Shown here in pieces: positions 1-13,019 of a DNA stretch of 64,000 nucleotides. The stretch's first letter is position 1, and each line of letters opens with the position of its first letter. The translations under genes and the position numbers were made by a program. The DNA is taken from contig CM063501.1 in the NCBI GenBank assembly GCA_032207245.1, forward strand, positions 53,004,393 to 53,068,392. Direction: 5' to 3'. The stretch comes from Pardosa pseudoannulata. Taxonomy: Eukaryota; Arthropoda; Arachnida; Araneae; Lycosidae. Below the pieces are notes generated by a model. It searched no databases, had not been told where the DNA came from, and saw only the letters and a program-made list of their open reading frames with translations.

Positions 1-245
1 GTAAAAGACGTATGACTCTCCTAAGATTTGAACCTACCTTAATATATATTCTTTCATCACTCTTTTTTTTCTTAATTTTTTTTTGTAGTTTTTCTTCCTT
101 TTTCTTTGCAATCTTTCTTTACCTTTTTTCCTCCTATTCTTGTTATTATTTTTTTTTTAACAATCAAAATTAGATAATGTGATAACTTAAAGCAATTTAG
201 ATATTTCTATTTACTCATATTTTGAGGTATTTGTGAGTAAATGTC

Positions 246-815
<570 letters not shown>

Positions 816-1550
816 CCTTTTTCGTTAGTCTTTCCGTCTTTTCGATGGTCTTTTTTACTACAAAAGCTATTTAACTGTATGCAATAAATTTGGCTCTTAA
901 ATGATTTTTAAAAATATTTTCAATGTTATAAAATCGTGGTTTAACTCCATTCTATGTTAAACATATTACCATTTTAAAAATTGATTGTGGCATAGAATTT
1001 AAAATATTTTATAATCGTATTAATGCTGAACTGCTGTTAAAAAATGCTGATTAATTTAAAACATCCGTTAATATGAAAATAGAAAATATCTTATTAAAAA
1101 ATAAATTTTCCTATGCAACTAAAATATATCATCAGAATTTTGATTGTATGTTATGAATCTCACTTAAAACATTTCATAAACTAATTTTCAATTCGGAAGA
1201 TTTACAGCGTAATTCTTAAACTTACATTAAATAAAACATTTCTCAGTCTTTAAAATATCCTGCAGTTAAGTCAGTTTAAGAGGATTATATGCATTCGAAG
1301 GCTTCCAAAGTAGAAATATAACTTAGAAGATAATCTTATTGGTATACATTATTTTTTATTTAGAATATAAAATTATTCATTCCTATTAACTGTTATTTTG
1401 TACTTGAATATGTTAAAATTCCCAATAGATGGCAGCACTGAAATTCATTTGATCCACAGATTTGAAAGGAGAGGAGGTATTTGTGAAGAAATTTATTATC
1501 TCTTTCACCTTATGCTAAAACGCATATATGTAAAACATCTGTAATTTTAA

Positions 1551-1606
1551 CTATATATATATATATATATTATATATATATATATATATGTATGGAGAGA
1601 GAGAGA
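1551..1606. repeat. Compound (TA)n / (GA)n microsatellite
   Basis: About 40 bp of TA with one phase slip, followed shortly by GAGAGAGAGAGA. The rest of 830-2100 is AT-rich with nothing recognised. Confidence 0.9.
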
Positions 1607-2419
1607 GAAATAAATAGATATAACATATATATACAAACACATATTTATATATATACATTACTAAAAGCATCTGGCAATCTAGATAAATTCATTTCGAAAG
1701 TAGTCCATTTACAATCGTAAATGGACGTACGCCGTAGATTACTGAAAAAAAAAAAATACGCCGTAAAAAAAATTATTGCAAAAAAATAAAATAAAAAATA
1801 AGATACAAAAAATTAGAAAAGTGCTTTAATAAATTTTAGTCGAGGGAATTTTACATGGTGTTCTACCGGAAGATGGCTGAAAAGGTAGTTCTCTGCCTTT
1901 TAGAATCATAACCCGTGTGTATGAATGCAAGTAATAGAAGCATTTGTAGCTAATCGTAGTTCACTTTAAGAAGAGTCTCTTGTCTCATTATCTCTCTCGG
2001 AGTGGTAAAAGTAGTCTTATAGAACTGTTAACCAAAACACCAAAACTTTATTCAATACCAAAACAATTAACCAAAACTTTTCTTTATTTTTCTCATACGA
2101 ACTTTTGAATTAGACTCCCTCTGAAAATATTTTCATTTTATTGCTGTTCTTCTGTGATTTTGTATCTTTTCTGTTAATGTGTCTTCCAGTGTTGCGCATC
2201 ACTGATAGAAAGAAATGATGGTCAAAATTTTGCTTGCTTAATCCTTCAGTATCAAATGGTATACTGTCAAACCTCCATCTAACGAATATTTTTTTCCGAA
2301 GATTTCTTTGAAACCAACAGCATTTTACCAATTTCTTCGTAAAATTACCTCGAAATAGCGAAGTGTATTCTCCTAAGGATATCCTTGGAGATAATTGGAT
2401 AAAATGCAAAAGCTAAAGT

Positions 2420-3860
2420 TAAATACTTTAGCTTTTGTGTCTTTTAAAAATATAAAAATACTAAAAAAATCATAGAATGTAATAAAATACAAAAATAGAA
2501 TAAAATAAAAAAAACTTTATAAAATGTAAGAAAAATAACAAAATTTGTGTGAAATCAGCCATTTTATCATTTGTTCCTTCAGTAATGTATGTAAAACTTT
2601 CATTGGTCGTCTTGCTCAACTCTCATTGGCTCCTGGGATTGATTTCTAATCTCTCAGGTTATCAAAATTGCACATTCCTGATAGAGCCTCAATGGTAAAC
2701 GGATGTCCCTGGTCACATAAGAATAGTGTATTTCCGTCCATGAACTTGTCTAGTTATTTTCTGTCATGGACTTACGAATCCCTTTTTTTTTTTATCTTTT
2801 TCTGCGCATATTTTAGTTGTCTCGCTATTGTTAATTTATCTAGCTCTCTGTTATTATATTCTCACTTAAAGACAACTCAGGATTGACGGGCTATTCCCAA
2901 AGAATCCTGTTGATCGATATCCTGAAAATCCTGAAGTGCGTTTTCTATTTAACACACTTCAGGATCTATTTTTTTCTCCCTATTTCTCTCAATATTTAGG
3001 GACATATCAAAATTTCTTTAAGACATTTTGTAATGATCAATGATCTTCAACTGGTTTTAGCAGGCTTTTAACTCTCCAGAAGTAGTAAAATATGCTGTTA
3101 TTCTTTGCATTTCAACCAGTGAATGTATTCAAGGTCAAGATCAAAGTATTCTGTTACACGGAGTACCTGGTGTTGTAAAATACACTACCTTAACCTCAAA
3201 ATGGAAAAAGAACAGAAATATAATCTGGGACTTCAATGCATAAGTTTTCCCAAAGGACAATATTTTAAACGTTCGTATTAGCTACTAATCTAAGCTTGGT
3301 CAATCGATCATCCGAGGCATAAATTCGTACTCACATAAGAGTTATGAGTAACAACATTATTACCTAAAAAGAAAAAAAAAATGATTAAATTTGATTGAAA
3401 CCTTGACAGTGACACAGTATATAAGCTTAGACTCTCTACTTCATATGCGACTCCTAATCAGAGTAATAATTTTTTTTATTAAAACATTTTTTATCAGTAA
3501 CTTTTCATATATATCTAAGTTTTCTTTTGTGGCTTTGAGTTTGATTTAATACCTGATAATGGGCTGCTAGAAAAAAAAAAAAAAAAAAAAAAAAGATGTT
3601 GAAGAAAGTGAAAGACACAAGCAAAATATTTTGTTTGTGTTTGGTTTTTTGTCTTTCATTACACTTGTTTCAATCTGAATTCAACTGCAAAAAAATTGCC
3701 ATAATGTCTTCTCTTATTATTCTCAAAATGAATGTTTTAAAAATGTAGCCATATTTTATCTGTTACAAAGCAGATATTCTATCATACTATTATTAACTTT
3801 CTCTCTCACCTGAATTATTAAAATGCTCCTAAATAGGTTTATAGAAAATAGAGATATAGA
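2420..3860. other. AT-rich 3' flank without identifiable genes
   Basis: Only short A or T runs (for example about 24 A at 3571-3594) and short spurious open frames are visible. No family, splice-bounded exon or RNA gene was recognised. Confidence 0.6.
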
Positions 3861-4550
3861 ATAATTTATGCAGAACATAGAATATAGATAGAATGTAAGA
3901 TATAGAATAGATAGAACATAGAATATTTTTGAGAACATACAATATAGATAAATACTAATAGCATATTAATACACAATTTATTTCAATGTGCAATGTTAAT
4001 AAAAGTATCAAAATGTATTAAATCAAATACAATCATTTAAGTATGAAGTACTGTTTTGTTTAAATTTATATATTTATACCCGTATTTACTCCTTCCATCC
4101 CAACCATATAAACATTTAAATTCGTTGAATTTTGATACCATTATTAACATATTATTACTTTTTCTACATAATCTAGAATACCTAATGAACAGAAGTATTT
4201 TATAGGATATAGGAAGTTAGAAAAATTTATGCATAACATAGAATATAGATAAAATATTTAATATAGAATAGATAGAACATAGAATATTTTTGAGGATATA
4301 GATAAGTACTAATAGCATTTTAATATACAATTTATTACAATGTAAAATGTTAATAAAAGTATCAAAATGTATTAAATCAAATACAATTACTTAAGTATGA
4401 AACGCTGTCTGTATTGTTTAAATTTATGTAAATGCACATAGATTTACGGCTTCCCTCCCAACCATATAAACATAAGAAATTCTTTGAATTTTGATAGCAT
4501 CATTATTAACATATTATTACTTTTCGTACATAATCTAGAATACTATTGTA
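3860..4550. repeat. Two-copy tandem duplication, ~358 bp unit
   Basis: Sequence from about 3860 (TTTATGCAGAACATAGAATA) repeats from about 4219 (TTTATGCATAACATAGAATA), continuing through TAGATAGAACATAGAATATT, ATCAAAATGTATTAAATC, CCCAACCATATAAACAT and ACATAATCTAGAATAC. The copies are roughly 85-90% alike by eye. Confidence 0.85.
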
Positions 4551-5154
4551 AGTATACTAATTCAAAAATTTTTTTAAAAATATTTAGGTAAGAATAGAGC
4601 GAGAGGATTAGAACTACGGAAAATAATAGACTTATATTAATAACCTGGATTATTTTTGTTACATGAAAGCAACCTATTCGAAGAAGAGAAATTACTCACA
4701 GTAACACATTAAATTTTAATCAAAATTTGGAATCTTCAGGCGAGCACACCTATTTTAAGCCGGATAGGGTAACGTAACAAAGAAAAGAAACTCATCAAAC
4801 TTTTTAAATGGAATATTTTATTACCTTATATCCTTTCTCTGTGATAAAAAATAAGTTCGTCAGGTTTCGATTTACCCACATTCGTTGTAGGAAGATCTGA
4901 ACCATCGTATAAATTCAATGCCCTATTTTTAAATTTGTTTTTATGAAATCTGTCTTCTTTAGGACAATAACTTCTCTTTTGACCTGTAATCCCACAAAAT
5001 ATATTATTAGTTTCTAGAGGAGATAATTAAAGTAGAAGAAAAAAGAGGACTCTAAACAGTCGCAATATATCTTAAAAATAACAAAACAAACCGTCCATAA
5101 TATTGGCTATTTTTATAAGGTAATGTTGATTATATTATCACTGTAGAAATAGTT

Positions 5155-5920
5155 TGAAATATTTATCAAGAAGTATTTACAACAAGAGTCCGGAATATAA
5201 GGGCTTGTTTACGAATTTCTCTTTACACTTCTGGTTTGGAATATTTATCAAGAAGTATTTACAACAAGAGTCCGGAATATAAGAGCTTGTTTACGAATTT
5301 CTCTTTACACTTCTGGTTTGGAATATTTATCAAGAAATATTTACAACAAGAGTCCGGAATATAAGGGCTTGTTTATGAATTTCTCTTTAAACTTCTGGTT
5401 TGGAATATTTATCAAGAAGTATTTACAACAAGAGTCCCAAAAATTAAGGGCTTGTTTACGAATTTCTCTTTAAACTTCTGGTTTGGAATATTTATCAAGA
5501 AGTATTTACAACAAGAGTCTGGAATATAAGGCTTGTTTATGAATTACTTTTTAAACTTCTGGTTTGGAATATTTACCAAGAAGTATTTATAAGAGTCCGA
5601 AATATAAGGGTTTGTTTAAAAAATTACTCTTTAAACTTCTGGTTTGAAATATTTATCAAGAAGTATTTACAACAAATATCCGAAATATAAGGGCTTGCTT
5701 ACGAATTACTCTTTAAACTTCTGGTCTGGAATATTTATCAAGAAGTATTTACAACAAATATCCGAAATATAAGGGCTTGCTTACGAATTACTCTTTAAAC
5801 TTCTGGTCTGGAATATTTATCAAGAAGTATTTACAACAAGTCCGGATTATAATGATGGTCTGAATATTTATGTATTTACAACATTATAAGGGCTTGCTTA
5901 CGAATTACTCTTTAACGATT
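5155..5920. repeat. 83-bp minisatellite, ~9 copies
   Basis: Direct repeats built on GAATATTTATCAAGAAGT, then TTTACAACAAGAGTCCGGAA, then AAGGGCTTGTTTACGAATT, ending CTTCTGGTTTG. Units start at 5155, 5238, 5321 and 5402 and continue to a broken copy near 5863. The first units are nearly identical and later ones drift, suggesting recent expansion at the left side. Confidence 0.95.
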
Positions 5921-6342
5921 AAGAAATGAATTGATTTTGATTCATCATGTAAGTTTAGGATTTATTATTTATCACTTCCTAAAACGACCCACTTAGAATG
6001 TTTAATATAGTTCATGTAATTTTTAGTCAAAATACTAGTTTTGGGAGCCACTTGGAAACAATTTTGAACTTATGTGCTGTCGTTTTGTTCAAGGGGAATT
6101 GTTGTGGTCTGTCGGAAAGCGCACAGGGCATGAAAGGATGTATGTTAAAAAATGATTACGTCACAATTCAAGATCATTTTTAGACTTATCACAGGTTCCA
6201 AATCATGGCAACTATGTTCCTTACACCATTACACAAGTGTGAACAATGCTGAGTTAGCCAGCGGGATCCGTAGTTAAATAGAGGAGGGGATTCATGGTGC
6301 TTCATACATACATACATTCATGCATACATGCGCACACACACA

Positions 6343-6386
6343 TATATGTGTATATATATATTATATAAATAATATAATATAATATA

Positions 6387-6441
<55 letters not shown>

Positions 6442-6456
6442 ATATAATATATATAT

Positions 6457-6517
<61 letters not shown>

Positions 6518-6530
6518 TATATATAAATAT
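6343..6530. repeat. Imperfect (TA)n microsatellite
   Basis: Nearly 190 bp of TA repeats with interspersed single-base slips (TATAATATA). Open frames across it are Ile/Tyr artefacts. Confidence 0.97.
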
Positions 6531-7002
6531 ATCAAAATTATTTAACTTTAAATATTTCTTAAAAGATATATCCAATTTTAATTCATTTATATCTTTACCA
6601 GTATCTAAATGGTTTAATCAACGGAGTATTTTTTCCACTTAAAATTCCTTTCTGTCATAAAACTGTAAACTTTTTGTCTATAGAGCAGTTTTAAGCTGGT
6701 GGCAAAACATGATTTCGCGTTTTGCTGATATTGCAGTTAATTCGCTTATTAAGCTGTTTTTGCTGTGGGAAAATTCTTGTTATGCGCTCTTGGATGTACT
6801 TCTATTAAGCAGAGTGAACTCTGGGGCTTTTGATTGTATATTGTCCAGAAGGATAGATGTGCGGTGTTGCTGAAATAAAGTTTTAAAATTAGACTTCTGA
6901 GTTTTTAAATATGAAGCCCGACTGCATTCTCATTACATAGCTGTTGAGCTTTCTCCTTGTGAAGGACTGTTATAAAAAAAATGGATTACATACATACATA
7001 CA

Positions 7003-7028
7003 AACATTATATATATATATATATTATA

Positions 7029-7072
<44 letters not shown>

Positions 7073-7109
7073 AAAATATATATATATATTAAATATATAT
7101 ATATATATG
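7003..7109. repeat. Imperfect (TA)n microsatellite
   Basis: Interrupted TA repeat; the short frame across it is an artefact. Confidence 0.95.
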
Positions 7110-7784
7110 CGTATGCCTTCAAAGTTGTCTTTTAGGAATAAATCGCCAAAAAATTATTAGAGGATGTAAGTGGGATTAAAATGTAATGGGTTAAAATATC
7201 ATTCCATGTATGTATATATATACATGTGCAAATATGGTACATGTGTTCATGGGAATATATTATATGCATCTGTATAAAAAGAAGACCTTAATTTTAGCAG
7301 GGGGTGTCAAATCACGAGAGTTAATAAGTTAGTGGATAGATGGTGGGGTAGTATTCAAAGTTGTAAATGTGTAATTATCACCTTAGCATCAATATTTTCA
7401 TGTCTGGTGAGTTGTTTCCTCCTTTCATTGCGTGATGGGATTCTTCAAATCTGCAAAAAATATTAGTCATCCAATATTTTAGCGCAGATGAGAAGAACTC
7501 GTCACAAATTTGTCACGTAACAGACAAGTAAACATCAAGGGCTTGTCAAGAATGAGCAGGTATACTTGATGTCACCAACATTGCCACGAGTTTAGCTACG
7601 GAGGAGCTCCTTACGATAGCATACTTCAGAATCGTCAGATCATGTTGAATTGTCGAAAATCAAAACAACTGTGCATCATCTAATTACAAAAATCTTAATT
7701 ATGGCAAAGGAAGAGAAGCTACCCTAGAGTTTCTAGACTGAAGCCATCCATTCCATTCCTACACACTCGGTTCAATGAATCAAT

Positions 7785-7966
7785 AAGTTTGGAGTTTGGT
7801 TTGGAGCGCTACGATCTACTGTTTAGCACACGAGGGCTAATGAGACCGGGAACTACTACTTAAAGCCGATTCCGAAAGGCTACAAACATCCATGCCATAG
7901 TGAGATTCGAACCCACGAACTTCGGTGACGACGATCAGCGCCCTAACCTACCGGGCAGCGTTCGGC
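7785..7966 (-). mobile_element. Full-length tRNA-derived SINE (family A), flanked by 10-bp target duplication
   Basis: 182 bp reading on the minus strand from GCCGAACGCTGCCC to ...GCTCCAAACCAAAC. The tRNA-like head has a box B GGGTTCGAATCTC (about 7901-7920), followed by the body motif ATGGCATGGATGTTTGTAG and ATTAGCCCTCGTGTGCTAA. Perfect flanking duplications ATGAATCAAT at 7775-7784 and 7967-7976 define the insertion. The same family recurs at 48050-48230 (intact) and in decayed form at 36690-36815 and 15600-15730. It needs a LINE partner for movement. Confidence 0.93.
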
Positions 7967-8098
7967 ATGAATCAATGACATTGGTGATTGTTTATAGTTG
8001 TACTGTTCTATACGATATAGTTTTCTTCCTAAAATTTCTTTGCTTAAAAATGTAATCACCTTTCCATCTTGATACACCTTAATATATATGTGTGTATG

Positions 8099-8101
<3 letters not shown>

Positions 8102-8164
<63 letters not shown>
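8102..8164. repeat. (TA)n microsatellite
   Basis: Uninterrupted alternating TA of about 63 bp. Confidence 0.97.
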
Positions 8165-8167
<3 letters not shown>

Positions 8168-8519
8168 TGGTCCAGTAAACACTGTAAATATATAAATTAG
8201 TAATAAGTCATTTTTTTCTTCTCTTTATTAATACTTTAACGCTATAACAATGGCGTTCATATTGGCCCAACTGCTACAAAGGCAGTTTTCACTGCTTAAA
8301 AACAGTGCATACTGCTCTCTCTCACCTATATGCGCGTGAGCCGTATTTATGTGACTAATAAAAGCGCGTTACTCCATTAAAAGAATCCCTAATTAAATCT
8401 CTTAAATTTTTATAATTTAAATCCTGACATTTAAAATATATATATATATCACACACACACACAAATGATGATATATATCATAGTTGTGTATATATGGATG
8501 TGTGTATATTTATGAATGT

Positions 8520-8965
8520 ACTTAATGGTATAGATTTTTTATCTATTTCTAAATTGTCATAAAATTTATCATTTTCAAAAATCTAAAAATACTGTTATTA
8601 TTTTCAAAGAAAAAATTCAATATGTGTGTTCTTGATTTCAATATCCTTATTTCTTAGTCCAAGGACAAAATTTAAAACTGTCTAATAACCTTGTGGACAG
8701 TCTCTTAGCATCCTATATTCATATAACGATATATATGTATACAATATATATGTAATATATGTGTTTCTAAATGTATATATATATATATTTATGTATGCAT
8801 TAATTGTACAAGTTATATCTTCTAAACTTATCAAGAATCATAAAATTCAATATTATTTTCAAATTAAAAATATCATTCAAAATCTTTGTCATTGATTTAA
8901 CAAATGCCGTTAGTTCGTTATTCAAGAACAAAATTTTAAACGGTTTGATAACCTTGATATTTTTC
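8520..8965. repeat. Diverged two-copy duplication (~265 bp apart)
   Basis: The order AAAATTCAATAT, TTGATTT, TTCAAGGACAAAATTT-like and TTAAAACTGT...ATAACCTTG at 8610-8695 recurs as AAAATTCAATATTATT, TTGATTTAAC, TTCAAGAACAAAATTTTAAA and TTTGATAACCTTGA at 8845-8957. Confidence 0.6.
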
Positions 8966-9419
8966 GAACGTTTTGATAGTTGCATGCGAAATATACATAA
9001 AGTAAATAGATCAACCAGACCGGTTGTGACCTCTTGTAAATTGAAGGATTAACTCGGATGGAGTTAATCTTCAGTTTCAATCAATCTGGTGTTTTTATCT
9101 GATTTAAGCGCCGAGATCATTAAAAAGCAACACGCAAATCGTTTCCTGTTTTCTGGAGATAAAATTGAGTAATGGGAGCGATTTTTTTTCTTATATGAAG
9201 TATTAGAATACTACCGGTTACGTGCTATCGATTTTGAGAACATAATTAAAATAACTTAGATTTCATGTTAACGATATTGGTTACAATTACGTGACGCTAA
9301 TAATTAGCATAAACCCCTTGCTAATTCATTCATTATATGAAAATTATAAAAAAAAAACACATTTGTGAAGTGTTATACTAAAACTAGCATATATCCTGTC
9401 ATGTGACGGGATCAGTAAA

Positions 9420-12050
9420 ATTCTCAATTTTCCAGAATTGTAAAGTACCCTATGAGGCAGGTAAATATGGTTTGTTTTTTGACTGAGAATTATCTGGTAC
9501 AAGCTCAATAATTTGTTTATCTTCATACTCCTCCAAACTCTCCTGATACTGTGAATGCAGTTTAGAATCACGTTGAATTCATTTGGAAAGATAATTCAAA
9601 GTTTTCGTAGCTACGTCGTAACTATCACTGAGAATATTTTTAAAAATTTGAATTATAACTCGACAATTATATTTTACTAGTATATAGCCCGTCATATGAC
9701 GGGATCAGTAAAATTCTCAATTTTCCAGAATTGTAAAGTACCCTATGAGACAGGTAAAAAGTACGGTTTGTTTTTTGGCTGAGAATTGTCTGGTACACGC
9801 TCAATAATTTTTTTTTATCGTCATACTCCTCTAAAGTCTTTCGATACTTTGAAAGCAGTTTAGAATCTCGTTGAATTCATTAAAAAAGATAATTCAAAGT
9901 TTTCTTAGTTCCGTCGAAATTATCGTTAAGTTCTACCCAATTTTTCTGCCACAGTAACTAATGGAAGTAATGGAAATCAATTATCATTTCCACTACATTA
10001 TGGAAGTAAATAGAATTTGTTGGTAATATCTTTGATATAAATTTCATTGCAACAAAAAAATAATCGATGATTTTTCAGAATTGTAAAGTACCCTATGAGG
10101 CAGGTAAAAAAATATGGTTTGTTTTTTGGCTGAGAATTGTCTGGTACAAGCTCAATAATTTGTTTATCTTCATACTCCTCCAAACTCTTTCGATACTGTG
10201 AAAGCAGTTTAGAATCTCGTTGAATTCATTAAAAAAGATAATTCAAAGTTTTCTTAGTTCCGTCGAAATTATCGTTAACTATCACCCTGAGAATTTTTTA
10301 CAAAATTTGGAAGTAATGGAAAATCAATTATCATTTCCACTACATTATGGAAGTAAATAGAATTTGTTGGTAATATATTTGATATAAATTTCATTGCAAC
10401 AAAAAAATAATCGATGATTTTTCAGAATTGTAAAGTACCCTATGAGGCAGGTAAAAAAATATGGTTTGTTTTTTGGCTGAGAATTGTCTGGTACACGCTC
10501 AATAATTTTTTTTATCGTCATACTCCTCTAAAGTCTTTCGATACTGTGAAAGCAGTTTAGAATCTCGTTGAATTCATTAAAAAAGATAATTCAAAGTTTT
10601 CTTAGTTCCGTCGAAATTATCGTTAAGTTCTACCCAATTTGTCTGCCACAATAACTATTTGTAATGGAAATCAACTATAATTTTCCACTACATTATATAT
10701 AGAATTTGTTGGTAATATCGGTGATATATTTCATTGCAACAAAATTAATCGATGATTTTTCAGAATTGTAAAGTACCCTATGAGGCAGGTAAAAAAATTG
10801 TTTGTTTTTGGGTGAGAATCTGGTACAGCTCAATAATTTGTTTATCGTCATACTCCTCTAAAGTCTTTCGATACTGTGAAAGCAGTTTAGAATCTCGTTG
10901 AATTCATTAAAAAAGATAATTCAAAGTTTTCTTAGTTCCGTCGAAATTATCGTTAAGTTCTACCCAATTTGTCTGCCACAATAACTAATGGAAGTAATGG
11001 AAATCAACTATCATTTCCACTACATTATGGAGGTAGATAGAATTTGTTGTTAATACCGGTGTTATAATTTTCATTGCAACAAAAAAAAAATAATCGATGA
11101 TTTTTCCAGAATTGTAAAGTACCCTATGAGGCAGGTAAAAAAATGGTTTGTTTTTTGGCTGAGAATGATCTGGTACACGCTCAATAATTTTTTTTTATCT
11201 TCATACTCCTCTAAAGTCTCCCGATAATGTGAATGCAGTTTAGAATCACGTTGAATTCATTTGGAAAGATAATTCAAAGTTTTCTTAGATACGTCGAAAT
11301 TATCGTTAAGTTCTACCCAATTTTTGCCACAGTAATTATAGAATAAAATATTAACTATCATTTTACATGGAAGTAAATATAATTTGTTGGTAATATCGGT
11401 GATATAACATTGCCTGAATTTTCCAGAATTGTAAAGTACCCTTTGAGGCAGGTAAAAAAATGATTTGTTTTTTGGCTGAGAATTGTCTGTTATAAGCTCA
11501 ATAATTTTTTTTATCTTCATACTCCTCAAAAGTCTCCCGATACTGTGAATGCAGTTTAGAATCAAGTTGAATTCATTTGGAAAGATAATTCAAAGTTTTC
11601 GTAGCTACGTCATAACTATCACTGAGAATATTTTTAAAAATTTGAATTTATACTCGAGGTAATATTTGTTGTTATACCGATGTTTATAATCATTGCAACA
11701 AAAAAATTTTATTTTTCAGAATTGTAAAGTACCCTATGAGGCAGGTAAAAAAAATGGTTTATTTTTTGGCTGAGAATTGTCTGGTACAAGCTCAATAATT
11801 TGTTTATCTTCATGAAAACAGTTTAGAATCACGTTGAATTCATTTAGATAGATGATTAAAATTTTTTTAGTTCCGTCGAAATTATCGTTAAGTTCTACCC
11901 AATTTGTCTGCCACAATAACTAATGGAAGTAATGGAAATCAACTATCATTTCCACTACATTATGGAGGTAGATAGAATTTGTTGTTAATACCGGTGTTAT
12001 AATTTTCATTGCAACAAAAAAAAAATAATCGATGATTAAATTTAAAATTA
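9420..12050 (-). pseudogene. Tandem array of decayed BEL/Pao-like pol fragments (8 copies)
   Basis: The unit recurs with AGAATTGTAAAGTACCC near 9434, 9726, 10076, 10424, 10760, 11107, 11424 and 11717. Read on the minus strand with frameshifts, each unit gives the motif order LNDNFD..KKTL, EEYEDKQIIELVPDN and then YLPHRVLYNSGKLR. This parallels the region of BEL/Pao LTR-retrotransposon polyproteins just before the reverse transcriptase core, where a 'DNY...KKRL' segment, a Glu-Tyr '..G..E.VP' segment and a 'YLPH..V' segment occur in that order. No reverse transcriptase catalytic box, integrase or LTR follows, so this is a captured ~90-codon fragment amplified in tandem. All copies are broken by stops or frameshifts. 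Family assignment is by eye. Confidence 0.6.
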
Positions 12051-12256
12051 TCACATATGTACCTACTCTCTTATTTAAGCCAAATATAAATGAAAATTAT
12101 TTCGGAATTAAGTTCAGTGATAAAACGTACGAAAATAATGCAGACGATATTTAAATAATTTAAAATAAGAAATGATTAAATGAGATGGTTAAAGAGACGT
12201 CATAAGAAAAAAATGTTATTTTTACCTATTTAATACGTAATAAATTGATAAATTTA

Positions 12257-12391
12257 GGGATGATCTCACCAAAGTCGTTTAACTACTAACCGCGATTAAT
12301 CTCTATTTAAACTGAGAATTGCCTTCCACTATTGGTTAGCTCCATGGGTTAATCTCGGTTAGCCTTTAAACGGCTTTGGTGAGACCGGCCC
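12257..12391. mobile_element. PIF/Harbinger-like MITE copy 1, TSD TTA
   Basis: 135 bp, nearly palindromic: GGGATGATCTCACCAAAGTC at the left and, on the complement, GGGCCGGTCTCACCAAAGCC at the right, with CTAACCG.GATTAA subterminally in both arms. TTA flanks at 12254-12256 and 12392-12394 give the 3-bp TWA duplication typical of PIF/Harbinger. A related sequence at 17800-18200 lacks the insert at the same point. Confidence 0.88.
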
Positions 12392-12594
12392 TTAAGCACC
12401 TGTTCTTAATCGGGGAAAATAGGTCTTGAAATAATGGCATTAAACACTCGAAAAGGGGGAAGGGGTGGATTTCGAACGTTTTAAAGACGACAGTATTTTT
12501 TTCCCTGATATTAGGCCTATTTATACAAATTTATTTTTGAATCGCTTCAGAAGAAAATAAACTTACTAACGATAATTTCGATAGCTAATTATCT

Positions 12595-12765
12595 TGCTAA
12601 ATGAATTCAACTTGATTCTAAACTACATTCACAGTATAGGGATACTTTAGAGGAGTATGAAGATAAACAAATTATTGAGCATGTACCAGATAATTCTCAG
12701 CCAAAAAACAAACCATATTTTTTACCTGCCTCATAGGGTACATTACAATTCAGGAAAATTAAAAA
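12595..12765 (+). pseudogene. Inverted ninth copy of the BEL/Pao-like fragment
   Basis: Reads on the plus strand, opposite to the eight upstream copies, with TTAGAGGAGTATGAAGATAA and CAGCCAAAAAACAAACCAT. It leads directly into the right terminal inverted repeat, as the left copies lead into the left one. The open frame (EEYEDKQIIE) ends at a stop where the upstream family has LPHRV, so a frameshift is needed to continue. Confidence 0.65.
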
Positions 12766-13019
12766 TTTTACTAATCCAGTCATATGACGGGCCATATGGT
12801 AGTAGACAAAATAAAATTAATAAATAGAAAATGCATGACTATGGGAACTAGGATCGCAAGTCGTACCATTTATTGCTTTAATCCATTACTGGATAAATAA
12901 TGTTGGAATGGCACATTCAAGAATAATTTTATTAATTTCGGTTATTCAAAATAATAATATACGTGAAAATTATTGAGAAATCAATAAAAGCTTACTTTTT
13001 AGCGGAATGTATAGAAAGC

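Larger units (their letters stand above)
9384..12802. mobile_element. Unclassified 3.4-kb element with terminal inverted repeats, carrying an amplified BEL/Pao fragment
   Basis: The left end (from ACTAGCATATATCCTGTCAT, 9384) and right end (complement, read from about 12802 as ACTACCATATGGCCCGTCAT) are inverted copies over ~50 bp. The match continues through CAGTAAAATT...AATTTTCC into the pol-derived repeat. Each end has a near-palindrome: CCTGTCATGTGACGGG (9395-9410), its perfect form CCCGTCATATGACGGG (9688-9703) in a second left-end copy, and CCAGTCATATGACGGG (12776-12791). Between the ends lie eight direct copies of a ~290-350 bp unit, a non-repetitive 500-bp segment, a MITE, and one inverted unit copy. 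Superfamily unknown; a foldback-type or non-autonomous DNA element fits best. Confidence 0.65.

Noticed and set aside
2110..2409. 99-codon minus-strand frame
   Set aside because: No domain; the end near 2265 (CTGTCAAACCTCCATCTAAC) vaguely resembles a Tigger-type terminus, but no inverted partner was found.
5155..5920. CRISPR-like array
   Set aside because: Repeats are contiguous 83-bp units without unique spacers, in a eukaryotic context.
6302..6575. Open frames of alternating Ile/Tyr in TA repeats (also 241-471, 6944-7135, 7943-8182)
   Set aside because: Pure microsatellite translation; no coding signal.
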